From Phoma sp. XZ068 (Eukaryota > Ascomycota > Dothideomycetes > Pleosporales > Didymellaceae): DNA of 64,000 nt. The stretch lies in NCBI GenBank assembly GCA_004835665.1, contig RBKR01000017.1, positions 62,001 to 126,000 of the forward strand, given 5' to 3'. The translations under genes and the position numbers were made by a program. The notes under the pieces were generated by a model. It saw only the letters and a program-made list of their open reading frames with translations. It did no database searches and was not told the origin of the DNA. Shown here one piece after another: positions 21,321 to 31,273 of the stretch. Each line of letters begins with the position of its first letter. Position 1 is the stretch's first letter.

Positions 21321-24050
21321 CTATTTGCTACCCTCGGTCCCTGCAGCAGCCTCCTCGAGGAAGGAAATGAATTCCTGGAGAGTGTACTTGTTTTCAGCCG
21401 AGGTGGAAGGGACAACGGGGTTGACAGGAGCAGCGGAGTACGAGGGGGGTATGTAAGCTTTAGATTTGGCCGGAACGGAAGAACTGGAAGACGCTTTAGG
21501 TTTAGCCGAACAGGCAGGATTGAAACCTTTGGGCTTGGACGGGGTAGAAGGACTGGAAGCTTTAGGTTTAGCCGAACATGCAGAATTGGAAGCTTTAGGC
21601 TTGGCCGGAGTGGAAGCATCGGAAGCTTTGGGGACGGCCGGAGCAGAAGGATCGGAAACTTGGGGGATGGCCCGAGTAGAAAGATCAGAAGGTTTTGGGA
21701 CAGCCGAGCTCACAGGGGTGGATGGAGTGGCATCGGTGGTGCCGTTCGCAACCTTGAAGGCTGCAATCTTCTCGGCTGCATGCTCAGCGACAATCATGAT
21801 GATAGACTGAGTGTTGCCAGTAGGCAAGTCGGGATGGATGGAAGCGTCAACGACGAAGAGGTTGTCAGTGCCGTAGACCTTGGTGTCCATGTCTACAACG
21901 CTAGTGCCGTTGGCGCGTCCATCATCAGTACCCATCTTGGTAGTTCCGACCCAATGGTCACCAGAGATCAAGCTACTAGCCAGGATAGACTCCGGGGTGG
22001 AGCCGGCGTCCAGGGCCATGGTAGTAGGGGCAGTAATATTGCCCTGACCGGTGAGGTCCAACCACCACTGGATGAAGCCAGAGAACGCCTCCTTATCAGC
22101 AGGATCAGTCAACCAAGGCTTCACATTGAGGATGGTATTGCCACCAGCTGTGATTCCGAGCTCACCAGTGGAGGTGGTTCCGTGTGTGAGGAAGGTCCTG
22201 ATAGTGATGATACCATCCTTCATGTTGCTCGCTGTTCCCTGGAGGAAACGCTCCTTACCATCAGTGCCGTTCACCGATGTCCACAGGTGCAGCCTTTGCG
22301 CAGCCTGGGTCATAGTACCAGAGCCTTGCTTGTAGAGGGCTAAATCGGATTCAATGGGTGCCGTCGCAATGTCAGCAAACTTGTAGGCGGTGTGATTTGT
22401 GGAAATTTTAAACTGGAGAGGAGCTTGAGCGTGGTCCTTGAGGCCGTGACCAACGGGGAGGTCAATCCAATCCCCCTCTTTGGGAAGCTGGACCCCAGTG
22501 GTACCACCCTGAACGATCTTCAGAGCATCAGACTTTCCAATGCCAGAGTTCCACAGAATTCTAGGAGTAGAAAGAGCTCCACCGGCGAGGACAACCTTGC
22601 CACCTTGCTTCAGGTTAATGATTTGCTGACTGCCGTCTGCAAGCTCAACGAGAACACCAGTGACGCTGCTACCAGTGCGCTTCACCTGGATGACTTTAGT
22701 CTCGAGCTTGAGGGTGAAGTTGTCAAGCTCCTCAGCGAAGGGCATGTAGGTCCTGGCAGGGCCAGCACGGAGGTTGTTGGTGATAGACCATGCAGGGCGC
22801 GAGAAAACCATGCGTTTCTCGTTGGGGGTCTTGATGGAATCTAATTCAGTCCAGCCTTCTTTGTTCAGGTAGGAAGACACAGTGTTGTAGGTCATGTCAT
22901 CGTAGTGCTTTCCGTCAGCTGAGGGCTGAGTGGTACCGGGGTTACGGGAGTAAAGACGGTCTGCAGCCTTGCTTACATCAGTCCAGGACCAACCAGCAGG
23001 CCAGTTCTGGAAATCGTGCTCAGGAGGGTGTACGAAGTTCAATCCGTTAATAGAGCTTGAGCCTCCGAGAAGGCATCCAGCCATGGAGGCGGTGTCACTA
23101 CAGATCTTGGTGCCAGGGATGGAAGACAAGCTGCTTCCAAGAGACGGGACATCGTATTGCGTCAGTGTGTTGTTCCACTTCAAGCCCTCGGAAGATCCCA
23201 GTGCGACGGTGTTGGCGGGACCACGCTCGATCAGAAGAACGCTTAGACCAGCCTCAGCGATACGCTCAGCCGCGATGATACCAGCAGTACCACCACCAGC
23301 GACAATGACATCGTAGGTTGTGTTCGAAATTGTAGGCACAACAGTTGTGTTGCTGCCAGGGGAAGGAATGGTCGAGTTGCCGCCAGGCACAGGAACAGTG
23401 CCACCACCGGGCGCTGCAGAAGCCCACGAAGCCCAGGTCTCGAACTTGGCTGACTGGGCAGCGGAAGCCTTCTGACCGTACAACCCGAATCCGGCATCGT
23501 GGTAGGGCAGTTCACTGGTAGGATCAGAGGGAGTGGAAGGGTTCGAGGATGAAAGTGCCCATCCGAGCACAGGGTTTTCGTCAGTCTTTGTAAAAGTGGT
23601 AGTACCGCCCACAATGCAACCCTTGCAGAGGAAGGTGTAGGAGAAGTGAGTGCTGTTGACGAAGGTTCCGTTCGCAATAGGCAATGCGCTAACGGCGGTG
23701 GCATCGTACACAGGTGGGTTGGCATATGCACCTGCAATGCGGAAGGTACTGACGACCTCCTGACCGTTGGCCCAAGCCACGAGCAAGAGATGGTTCAGCA
23801 TGCCTCCGCCAAGCGAAATAGCTCCCCATGCTCCTGTCTTGCTGATCGGTACAACAAGCTGTCCGATGAAGTCCGATTCGATTGTCTCAGGGAGAGCGAT
23901 GCCGATGCTGAAGCTGTCTTTGGCATTGAGCAGTTGAAAGTCAATGTCCGTGTTTGGATCGGTGTATGCGACAGGGGTGGTCGATTGGGCGGTCGCGATG
24001 CGGAAGAGCCCGAGGAGGGCCACCGCCGAACCTATGATTGTAGAACGCAT
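21321..24050 (-). CDS. Cellobiose dehydrogenase (AA8 cytochrome + AA3_1 flavodehydrogenase) with repeat tail
   Basis: 909 aa, single exon, secreted (signal peptide ~1-21). It oxidises cellobiose and passes electrons through the heme domain to lytic polysaccharide monooxygenases. The cytochrome domain (~22-210) keeps the expected axial heme b ligands, M84 (GGGMLNH) and H184 (LPYHDAG). A Ser/Gly/Pro linker leads to the GMC flavin domain (~245-770) with GGGTAG at 252-257, SGDHWVGTTKMG with catalytic H699, and N746 in TGNTQS. Instead of a CBM1 cellulose-binding module it ends in ~140 residues: seven 11-residue repeats of the type PKASxxxxxAK, then a Pro/Ser stretch and a helical end. Function is well supported; the tail is unusual. 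Confidence 0.92.
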   Translation of the reverse strand: MRSTIIGSAVALLGLFRIATAQSTTPVAYTDPNTDIDFQLLNAKDSFSIGIALPETIESDFIGQLVVPISKTGAWGAISLGGGMLNHLLLVAWANGQEVVSTFRIAGAYANPPVYDATAVSALPIANGTFVNSTHFSYTFLCKGCIVGGTTTFTKTDENPVLGWALSSSNPSTPSDPTSELPYHDAGFGLYGQKASAAQSAKFETWASWASAAPGGGTVPVPGGNSTIPSPGSNTTVVPTISNTTYDVIVAGGGTAGIIAAERIAEAGLSVLLIERGPANTVALGSSEGLKWNNTLTQYDVPSLGSSLSSIPGTKICSDTASMAGCLLGGSSSINGLNFVHPPEHDFQNWPAGWSWTDVSKAADRLYSRNPGTTQPSADGKHYDDMTYNTVSSYLNKEGWTELDSIKTPNEKRMVFSRPAWSITNNLRAGPARTYMPFAEELDNFTLKLETKVIQVKRTGSSVTGVLVELADGSQQIINLKQGGKVVLAGGALSTPRILWNSGIGKSDALKIVQGGTTGVQLPKEGDWIDLPVGHGLKDHAQAPLQFKISTNHTAYKFADIATAPIESDLALYKQGSGTMTQAAQRLHLWTSVNGTDGKERFLQGTASNMKDGIITIRTFLTHGTTSTGELGITAGGNTILNVKPWLTDPADKEAFSGFIQWWLDLTGQGNITAPTTMALDAGSTPESILASSLISGDHWVGTTKMGTDDGRANGTSVVDMDTKVYGTDNLFVVDASIHPDLPTGNTQSIIMIVAEHAAEKIAAFKVANGTTDATPSTPVSSAVPKPSDLSTRAIPQVSDPSAPAVPKASDASTPAKPKASNSACSAKPKASSPSTPSKPKGFNPACSAKPKASSSSSVPAKSKAYIPPSYSAAPVNPVVPSTSAENKYTLQEFISFLEEAAAGTEGSK
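21461..21695 (-). repeat. 33-bp tandem repeat coding the CDH tail
   Basis: About seven degenerate 33-bp units in frame, each encoding 11 residues that start PKAS or a close variant. The units alternate between Thr/Pro- and Ala/Cys-containing versions. Confidence 0.85.
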
Positions 24051-25104
24051 GTTTCTGGCGTTGCAGAGTGTCCAGATGCTAGATCTATAAAGATATCAGA
24101 AAAGAAGGGCTGAAGCTAAACGAGCACAGCTCTATCGTGGTGTATAAAAGAGTGAATGTGTAAATGAATGTAAAGCCTCTGACGAGGGTAACGAACGACT
24201 GCACCGAACTTGCGGTGACTCCAAAGAATGAAACCCAACTCAAGATGTTGTTGCTCAAAAGAAGAGAAGATGTCAAGAGTTGAGCGGCAGCCTCGAAATA
24301 TATCCCACGTTTCTTTGAAGCGCAAGCGTGCCAACCGCGTGCGATTCAGATTGACAACACCCATATTGCTGCAATTCCCGCACTGTCCTGAGTATTTCGG
24401 AGGATGCTGTTTGACGCCAACTAGCGAGCAGATCGCGTTCCTCTGTGTAGGATCTTGCGAGCACTTCCCAGACCAGTAACTCCCTTCCCCTACGGTGCGT
24501 GCAAGCATCAGCCTGCTCGTGAGCACGTATCGATTCATGCGTAGACTCTTTACCAGAAAGCAGAGTCAAGGATTCCTTGGTGAGCCCTCAAAACATTGTC
24601 TCGTCGTCGTTCGCACATGATGTTTCGTTTCGCGCCGTTTCTTGCAGTCGTCGCGTCGGGCTTAGCTCCCCACGGAGCGCAGGGGCCGGGGGGTTGACGT
24701 GATGTTCGGCGCCGGACGCTTGGTGGGACACCGACACTTTGGAAGCGAGGGTTGTGGCGACGGGCATTGGTGGAACATCTTGGAAGGCCCAAGTGTCGCA
24801 TTGCCCTCGCTATCAATCTCACACAAAGCTCAAACAACACCAAGGGAAGATAGGAAATGCGACGCCCCCTATTCGCTCGTTCCCCTGGGAGGATTCAGAA
24901 GAACGCCCCGACATCTCTCGGCGAAACGGCCGCGCAACTTGCGGCTCAAGCGACAATCCTGGCATCGCCGGGTCCAGGTCAGAATCCTGATTATTGTACT
25001 AGGTAAAGAAACAGAGTAGGTGCAGGGGACCTCTAGCAGCTTCTTGCAATTAATTGCCTATCTAAACGAATAGAGCGCGCTTTCTTTATAACCACAGGGA
25101 TCTC
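24051..25104. other. Intergenic, CDH promoter and 3' flank of the hydrolase
   Basis: No gene supported. Antisense frames here lack any recognisable domain. The part next to 24050 should hold the CDH promoter. Confidence 0.5.
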
Positions 25105-25929
25105 CTAGTTTTTGGCCGCACTCTCCAACAAAGCAGCCAAGGCTTCAGCAAAGATTTCGGAATCATACATATATGAGATATGGCCTCCAGGGAGCCGCAC
25201 TACTTCCTTCCCAAGCATGCCAGCGATTAGCGCGATTGGCGCAACGCCAGGTCCATCCCCAGACGTACTCCCAGCGACCGGGACAAATTTCGACTTCTCG
25301 GCCTTGATCGCTTCCACGTCGAGCGCGGCAGATGTGTACTGGCGTAGCTCAAACTCGAACCAGTACATGGAGTTCGCGCGGATCTCGTCTCCCCGCGTAA
25401 GATCCATGCAGAATCTCATCTTCGCACCGTCCTCGCCTGCGGATAAGCCGCCAGAGAAAACCTCCATGGCTGCCTGCACGCCCTGCTCACGGTATAGATT
25501 GTAGATGTGCTCGACGAGGCCGGCGGCTTGAGAACGGAGATGATCGGGCAGTAGCGCAAATGCTGGAGGCTCGTGTGCGACAAGAGTGTGGACTCGGTCC
25601 GGTTGTTGGATCAGGAGCTGGGTGGCAACGATCGCACCGGAGGATGTTCCAAAGACAGCGGCAGGTGCAGTGGACAAGTGGGCAATCAAAGCACTAGCAT
25701 CTTCGGCATCCACCGAGAGCCGGTTTTTGAAGTTTTGTGCGCCCACGAGCTGGCTCTGAGAAAAGCCCCGGCGATCGTAGCACACTACTGTAAAGCTGCG
25801 TGAGAGGTACTTTGCGGCATCGTGGAAGACAGCTCCACGACCATCGGCACCAGGAATGCAAAGTAGCAACGGCCCGCTACCGAAGATGTCGTAGTGGAGC
25901 TTCGCACTTGGCAGGTCGAGGAATGGCAT
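25105..25929 (-). CDS. Alpha/beta-hydrolase fold protein
   Basis: 274 aa, single exon, no signal peptide, so cytosolic. The fold is clear from LLLCIPGADGRGAVF (oxyanion region), VVCYDRRGFSQS, the nucleophile elbow GTSSGA with Ser as nucleophile, and GGHISYM carrying the catalytic His near the end. Length fits small esterases, epoxide hydrolases and C-C bond hydrolases. It probably cleaves an ester or related bond in a small molecule. It is divergent from the Zn2Cys6 regulator starting at 26417, with 487 bp between the two start codons, so joint control is likely. Substrate not predictable from sequence. Confidence 0.87.
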   Translation of the reverse strand: MPFLDLPSAKLHYDIFGSGPLLLCIPGADGRGAVFHDAAKYLSRSFTVVCYDRRGFSQSQLVGAQNFKNRLSVDAEDASALIAHLSTAPAAVFGTSSGAIVATQLLIQQPDRVHTLVAHEPPAFALLPDHLRSQAAGLVEHIYNLYREQGVQAAMEVFSGGLSAGEDGAKMRFCMDLTRGDEIRANSMYWFEFELRQYTSAALDVEAIKAEKSKFVPVAGSTSGDGPGVAPIALIAGMLGKEVVRLPGGHISYMYDSEIFAEALAALLESAAKN

Positions 25930-26416
25930 GTTAAGAAAGCGGAACGTGAAGTGTAGTGATGTCCCGTGAGGTAAAGCCTGTATGCAGTGTAAAGATCGAT
26001 GATTGGGTGGATAAGCCGTGAGGTTCGTGTTGTACTCCGTGAGTGGAAAATGGTAAGTAAAGCATAGAGATATATAGCTACATAAGTACCTACTTCCTAG
26101 GCATACATGGACGGGGAAACCGGTTATGATCGGGGAGATCGGGTGTGCTCGCAGCAGGCACCGTATCCACCTAAAATTATTGCGCCCATGTCTACACTGC
26201 AGAATGGCTCAAGAAAATTATCGTGAGCTCTTTCAGGGAGGAGGTGGCGCTCCAAGGCAAAGTGATACCTTCGCTCCGGTCCCGATCCCGATCTCCGCGG
26301 CTTGGCACCCGAACTATCCCCTCTGTCGTCACCAATTCTCCAAAGGACTCAAATCTCATTCCTACCTGTGTTCGAAACCGAGCTCGCCACTTGGCTGGAT
26401 CAAACTTGTGCTAGCG
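25930..26416. promoter_or_regulatory. Divergent promoter between hydrolase and Zn2Cys6 regulator
   Basis: 487 bp shared by two outward genes. It holds CGG-N5-CCG at 26112-26122, an inverted CGG pair of the sort bound by Gal4-type dimers, and further CGG/CCG half sites near 26130 and 26297. Confidence 0.45.
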
Positions 26417-28680
26417 ATGCGGCCGCACAAGCGTCGCAAAACACTACTTGCATGCAATCAATGTCGGGATCGCAAGACCCGCTGTAGCGGAGACCGCCCT
26501 GTTTGCAGATTCTGTCAAGAGAGACAGCTGCAATGTCGATATGAACAGAGTTCGACCAAAACTTCGTCGTAGGTCTTCTAACCATGCATGAATATCTCCC
26601 AGTTTCATCTTCTAAGCTCATCCAAGGTCGCCTACTGAGATTGAACGCCGCTTGAGATCGCTCGAACAACTCAGTTCTCGTACAGAACATTGGGCTGGAC
26701 TTAGCCATACACAGCAATTATGCCCTACTAATCCAGTGCAGGATGCTTTGCATCAGTTTCCTAGTACACGAGTAGAAGTAGGTCAAGGATCGCTGAAAGA
26801 TGGTGTTGCTAGTCAGACAGTCCCTGGAGCCTCCTCGAATGATTCCTTCCTCAGCCAAGTCAGTTCTATTACAAATACACTCGGACAACGAGTTTGGCCA
26901 GATATCTCATCGTCACCACACAGCGAGGAGCGCAATTCGTCGTCGCAGCTTCGCGAGTTACCAACAAAAACTGGCTTTGTTCCAGAACCGGACCTTGCTC
27001 TGGCCCTGATGGAAAATTTCTGGCAGAATATCCACCCCGTATTTCCTCTCCTCCACCGCCCCAGTGTCATGCAGGCATATGAGCATCTTTGCGGGCCGCA
27101 CGAAGCTGAAAGTGGCAAGAACTGTCAGGAACATAATACATTCCAAGCAATACTGAACATTGTATTCGCCCTCGGCATTCAATACGACAATCAGCTCCCA
27201 TTTGAACAGTGCGTCACAACAGCAGATACTTTTTACCAGAGGTCACTCAGCTTCGTGTCCTTAAACGCTATAGACAATCCTACACAGTCACATGTTCAGT
27301 TGTTCCTCCTTACGGCTATTTACCTTCATTCTACCGCATACGCAAATCGCTGTTGGGACATGGTTGGTGCTGGGATCCGTGTGGCGATAGGTCTGGGCCT
27401 ATTCCGAGAAAACGGCTGTTTCCACGGTGCGGAGTCTCAACTGAAACGTGAAATGAGGCGCAGAATCTGGTGTTGCTGCGTTGTTCTAGACAAGTGAGTT
27501 CTTCAACCTAAGTCCACTCAACTCAGTAGTTGCTAAGTATAAAATGAAGGATGTCAGCAGCGACGTTTGGACGGCCTACCACCTTGCCCAAATCGTGGAA
27601 ATTCGTGATTCCCCAAGCGATTGACGATGAATTCCTTCATTTTGCGAGCGAAGGCTCTCAGCCGCCGGGCTTTCCCTCTTATATGGAAGGGTTTGTATAT
27701 TCTCTCGGCGTCTTCGAGATCCTTGATGATGTTCTAGCCGAGACTTACAACCTGCCGGAAGACGAACACGCTGATGACTACAAAGATCAACGGAAGACGT
27801 CTGTACACAGACTGGCTGACACCTTGTCACTGAACTCGCGACTTGAGGATTTAGTGGAGAATATACCAGTTCACTTAAGACTGTCTCAAGACTCTGAGGG
27901 TGTACTAGCCCAACCAAGGATGGACTTTTACGTACAAGCCCAAATTCTGCATTGCAGGTTTGTGTACTATTCCATTTTCACAGTACCAATTGGCTGATAA
28001 ATGTTGAGAATCCACTACGTCCGCCTCCTTATCCTCCGACCATGGCTGCTCGAAGAGATCCGTTCCACCTCCCCTACTTCACTGGGCAGAAACACTCTTC
28101 ACGAAATACGAAGCCTGTGCATCTTAACTGCGCAGCAGACTATTGATACAATATATGAGGCCGGAATTTCTCGCCCACAAAATTCTAGTTGGCATGCAGT
28201 GTACTGTAAGGGGTCGTTTCACAAATTATTCTCGAGCAACTTACTAATCCTCATAGTTCTCTACGCCGCCACCAGCATTCTTCTCGCAGCTGCTCTCCTT
28301 TCCGAAAGCAGCGGGGGCATCGACCTGGCCTGCGAACCGTATCAGACCTCATGGCACAAAGCTACTCAGACGCTAAAGAACAATAGAGTACAGCTGCAGG
28401 CTTCTTTACATGCCATCAAAATGCTGGAGAGTTGCCGGGAGAAGCTTCGGAATGCAAGCATCAACAGAGTCCGAGAAGGTAATTTTTCTTTCCTCATGAC
28501 ACGAGTACACTTAGATGTGATAACATACTGACGGTTATGAAAGATAGAGACCCGTTGGTGCAAGATGCTGAATTTGAAGGCATGCCAGTCGTAGATATAA
28601 ACGTTGATTGGGCGATTGATTTTGAGGGTCTTGATTTCCTTAGCTCTGATTTCTTTCAGGCTCCGAAGTCTGCATGTTAA
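26417..28680 (+). CDS. Zn2Cys6 transcription factor with fungal-specific domain
   Basis: 660 aa from six exons: 26417-26568, 26627-27493, 27550-27957, 28009-28205, 28257-28478, 28544-28680. The binuclear zinc cluster is near the N-terminus (C13, C16, C23, C30, C33, C40). The middle-homology (Fungal_trans) region is shown by NFWQNIHPVFPLLHRPS, the helix ending GAGIRVAIGLGLFRE, RRRIWCCCVVLDKM and SAATFGRP. Introns are 51-65 bp, all GT-AG, and each removal restores conserved family sequence (for example VVLDK to MSAATFGRP). A nuclear DNA-binding activator is expected. It is divergent from the alpha/beta hydrolase and next to an MFS transporter, its likely targets. An earlier in-frame start at 26126 is not an ATG and lacks support. 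Confidence 0.9.
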
Positions 28681-29125
28681 CATATCATACAACAGATGTA
28701 CAATATAGATTTAAATCATCGAACCCCGCAATGACTAGCATTTTTCTTGGCTGGCAATACTATTGATTCAATATATCGTTATCTCCTAGCCGCGCAGTGT
28801 TCACCTGGTTGGCACCGTATATGCCCATTTCTAGTTTGGTTTCCGAGTACACTTCTTAGCTTAACTTCTCTTAACTATCTACTCGATAAACTACTAAGTT
28901 TATAATTATATTACTAATGGTATTAATTCTTCTTCTTACATGTGCAATAGATGTTATACCTTCCTATATTATCGTTGTACCTCGAAGGTATGGGCTATCG
29001 TCGGAACTGTACATATTTAGATAAGAAGCTACAATATACTAGTTCTTTAATATGTTTCGGTAAAGGTATAGAAATTACATGCATTAATTATACTAATTAA
29101 GAGAGGAAGAAGCTAACGCAATATT
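28681..29125. other. Intergenic between convergent regulator and transporter genes
   Basis: AT-rich 3' flanks of both genes; no gene seen. Confidence 0.6.
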
Positions 29126-30857
29126 CTAACAGTGAAGCCAACGCAGAGGCTGCATCGCTCTCCGGATACGCCCATTTGTAAAGTACAAGGGCACAGCAAT
29201 AACTCCTAGAGCGAGGAGAATGCCACCAAATAAGATATATGTACCACGAAATCCCATTGCCACAAGCCAGTTATTGAAGGAGTTGCTGTAGCCAAATGAT
29301 ACAGCGTTGCGGCCTCCGCAAACAAGAACAATAGCCGGCCCAGACATGTGAGGCAAGAGCTCTCCAAGCCAGACCACGGTTAGTGCCGACAAACCGCAAA
29401 AGCCGCAGTAGAACAAGGCGAAGGCGGCATGAATTCCTACCCAGCTGTACTCTGCGGGACTATTTCCAACGACCCCGTACAGAAGCAGGCCAGCGAAAGC
29501 TAAGATCGTTGGCAAAAGAAAATTTGGAAGGATGTGCTCTGGCTCTCGAACGCCGTTATTTCTCTTCGTCAGATATCGGCTGACGGGTTCTGCCGAAGCA
29601 CCAATCAGAAGGGCGAAAAGTGCTCCTATCGCAGATCCGAGTTGTACGGTGCCGACTGTTGATGCAGAGAAGTGCCATGGTTCCATCTCCAGACGTTGAG
29701 TGTAGGTAAGACTGAGAACCACAATACCGCCGAATAAGACGCTGTTGAGTAGCAGTGCCCAGAAAGTCCCCGGCACAAGCAGGCAAAGAGCCATGTCTTT
29801 GAAACAACGTAGAAAGGCGGCGACAGGGTTCTGTTGGACCTTGAGCGGCGTGAGTTGTTTGACGTAATGTTCTTTGACTGGCGGCAAAGCACCGCCATCG
29901 CTTGCATCAGCAACATCAAATCCTGCTGACTTCGCGTCCTCTGCTGTAGCAAACACCCTATGTGTTCCGTACGAGTCTGTTGCATGAACGCCGTTTCCGA
30001 AAGCTTCAGCACGTCGATGAAATAGCGTCTCCGGGAAGAAGAAGAACACCAAGACAAGAGACAGAGCCATTATTGCCGTCCAGAACCAGTAGGCCATTCG
30101 CCAATTTCCATCTGCGCTATCTACCATGAAAGGCAGAGCAACCAAGAGTAAGGATGATCCAACTGCGGTAAGAGTCCAGTATATCATTAAGCGAACGCTT
30201 CTGATATGGAGAAATGATATATCTAGGACGATAATGGGTAGCTGTACAAGTCTCGAGTTAGTACAGTAGATAGCACACTGGCACCACGATGCACACTTAC
30301 TAGGCAGTCTGATACACCAGCAGTGAGGCCTTGAAGGCATCTAGCTCCAAGGTGGGATTCAAATGAAGTAGACTTGGCCGCCCAGATCAACGCCCCAAGT
30401 AGGAGCACGTTGCTGAGGAGGAAGGCAAAGCGTCTGCCCAGTGCCATGGAAAGAGGGACGAATATAAAATTCCCCATACCCATACACAGGGAAGGATAGC
30501 TAGCGAGGTCGGCAATTCTCTCTGCGTGAAATGCCTATTCCCGATCAGCAGCCGTTCGACACACCTTGTCGACGATGTTGTATGTGTACTTACTCCGTGT
30601 GTTTGTTGCTTGTACTGTGGAATAAGCTTGTTGAAGAATAATGGAGTAGTTTGAACAATCCCAAAGCCTGTAATGGCGTAGATGCAGACCACTGTGAGGA
30701 CGAGGCGCTGTTTCCAAATGGAGTAATTAAGCGGGTCGTTTGGATCTGATGAAGGAACTGGAAAATTCCGAGGCCGACCATCATCGCCATACAGCAGTAT
30801 GACATCTGTGTTACCCTCCAAACCGACTCCGTGTTCGTCTGCGTCGACTTTCTCCAT
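29126..30857 (-). CDS. Major facilitator superfamily transporter, DHA1-like
   Basis: 532 aa from three exons: 30857-30594, 30519-30301, 30241-29126 (introns of 74 and 59 bp; the second has a CTAAC branch). Cytosolic N-terminus with SSDPNDPLNYSIWKQ, a motif common to fungal 12-TM drug:H+ and organic-ion transporters, then TM helices, NWRMAYWFW and FFFPETLF at the usual end of TM6, a long central loop with a Lys-Pro-rich helix, and six more helices. It moves a small molecule across the plasma membrane, direction unknown. It is divergent from the second Zn2Cys6 gene with 416 bp between starts, so joint control is likely. The first intron's acceptor was chosen by phase; another nearby AG is possible. 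Confidence 0.85.
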
Positions 30858-31273
30858 TGCAAAAATAGGGGTGTGCTGTGTTCAGTCTGCGGTAGAGAGC
30901 GGTTCGGTATTCAACTAAATCAGCGAAGACCTTTTGCGCTCGAGTTGCAGATTATAAGATAGCACACAGAGCGGGCTTTAAGCATAAACTGGTGCTAAGG
31001 TGGTGTCCTCTGGGGAAGTCTGGGGCCCCGGAAAGTTGCTTGGCGCTCCCTTGCTGTACTGTTTTTCTTGGCGATTGTAGGTGCTTGGGTTCGGCCCGAC
31101 GTTTATGGTCAGTGATGTTCGGCCCGACCCTGTGAAACCCGGCTCACTTCAGCCCCCGACATCTTCCAGCATTTTCGCGTGCCTCCGCTCCTCAACACCG
31201 AATTCCAATTCCCAGCGTTGTTTTCACCGAAGGTCAACGCCGAAGTGCTCACCGAAAGTTACCACCGAAGGCA
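30858..31273. promoter_or_regulatory. Divergent promoter with repeated CGG-type sites
   Basis: The 12-mer GTTCGGCCCGAC occurs twice (31089-31100 and 31117-31128); its core CGG-C-CCG is an inverted half-site pair suited to Zn2Cys6 dimers. Five CCGAA motifs follow (31198, 31227, 31240, 31252, 31265), the last four 12-13 bp apart and ending just before the ATG at 31274. Confidence 0.5.

Noticed and set aside
21466..22844. Glu/Gly-rich + strand frames of 114, 227 and 150 aa
   Set aside because: Mirror frames of the cellobiose dehydrogenase and its 33-bp repeats.
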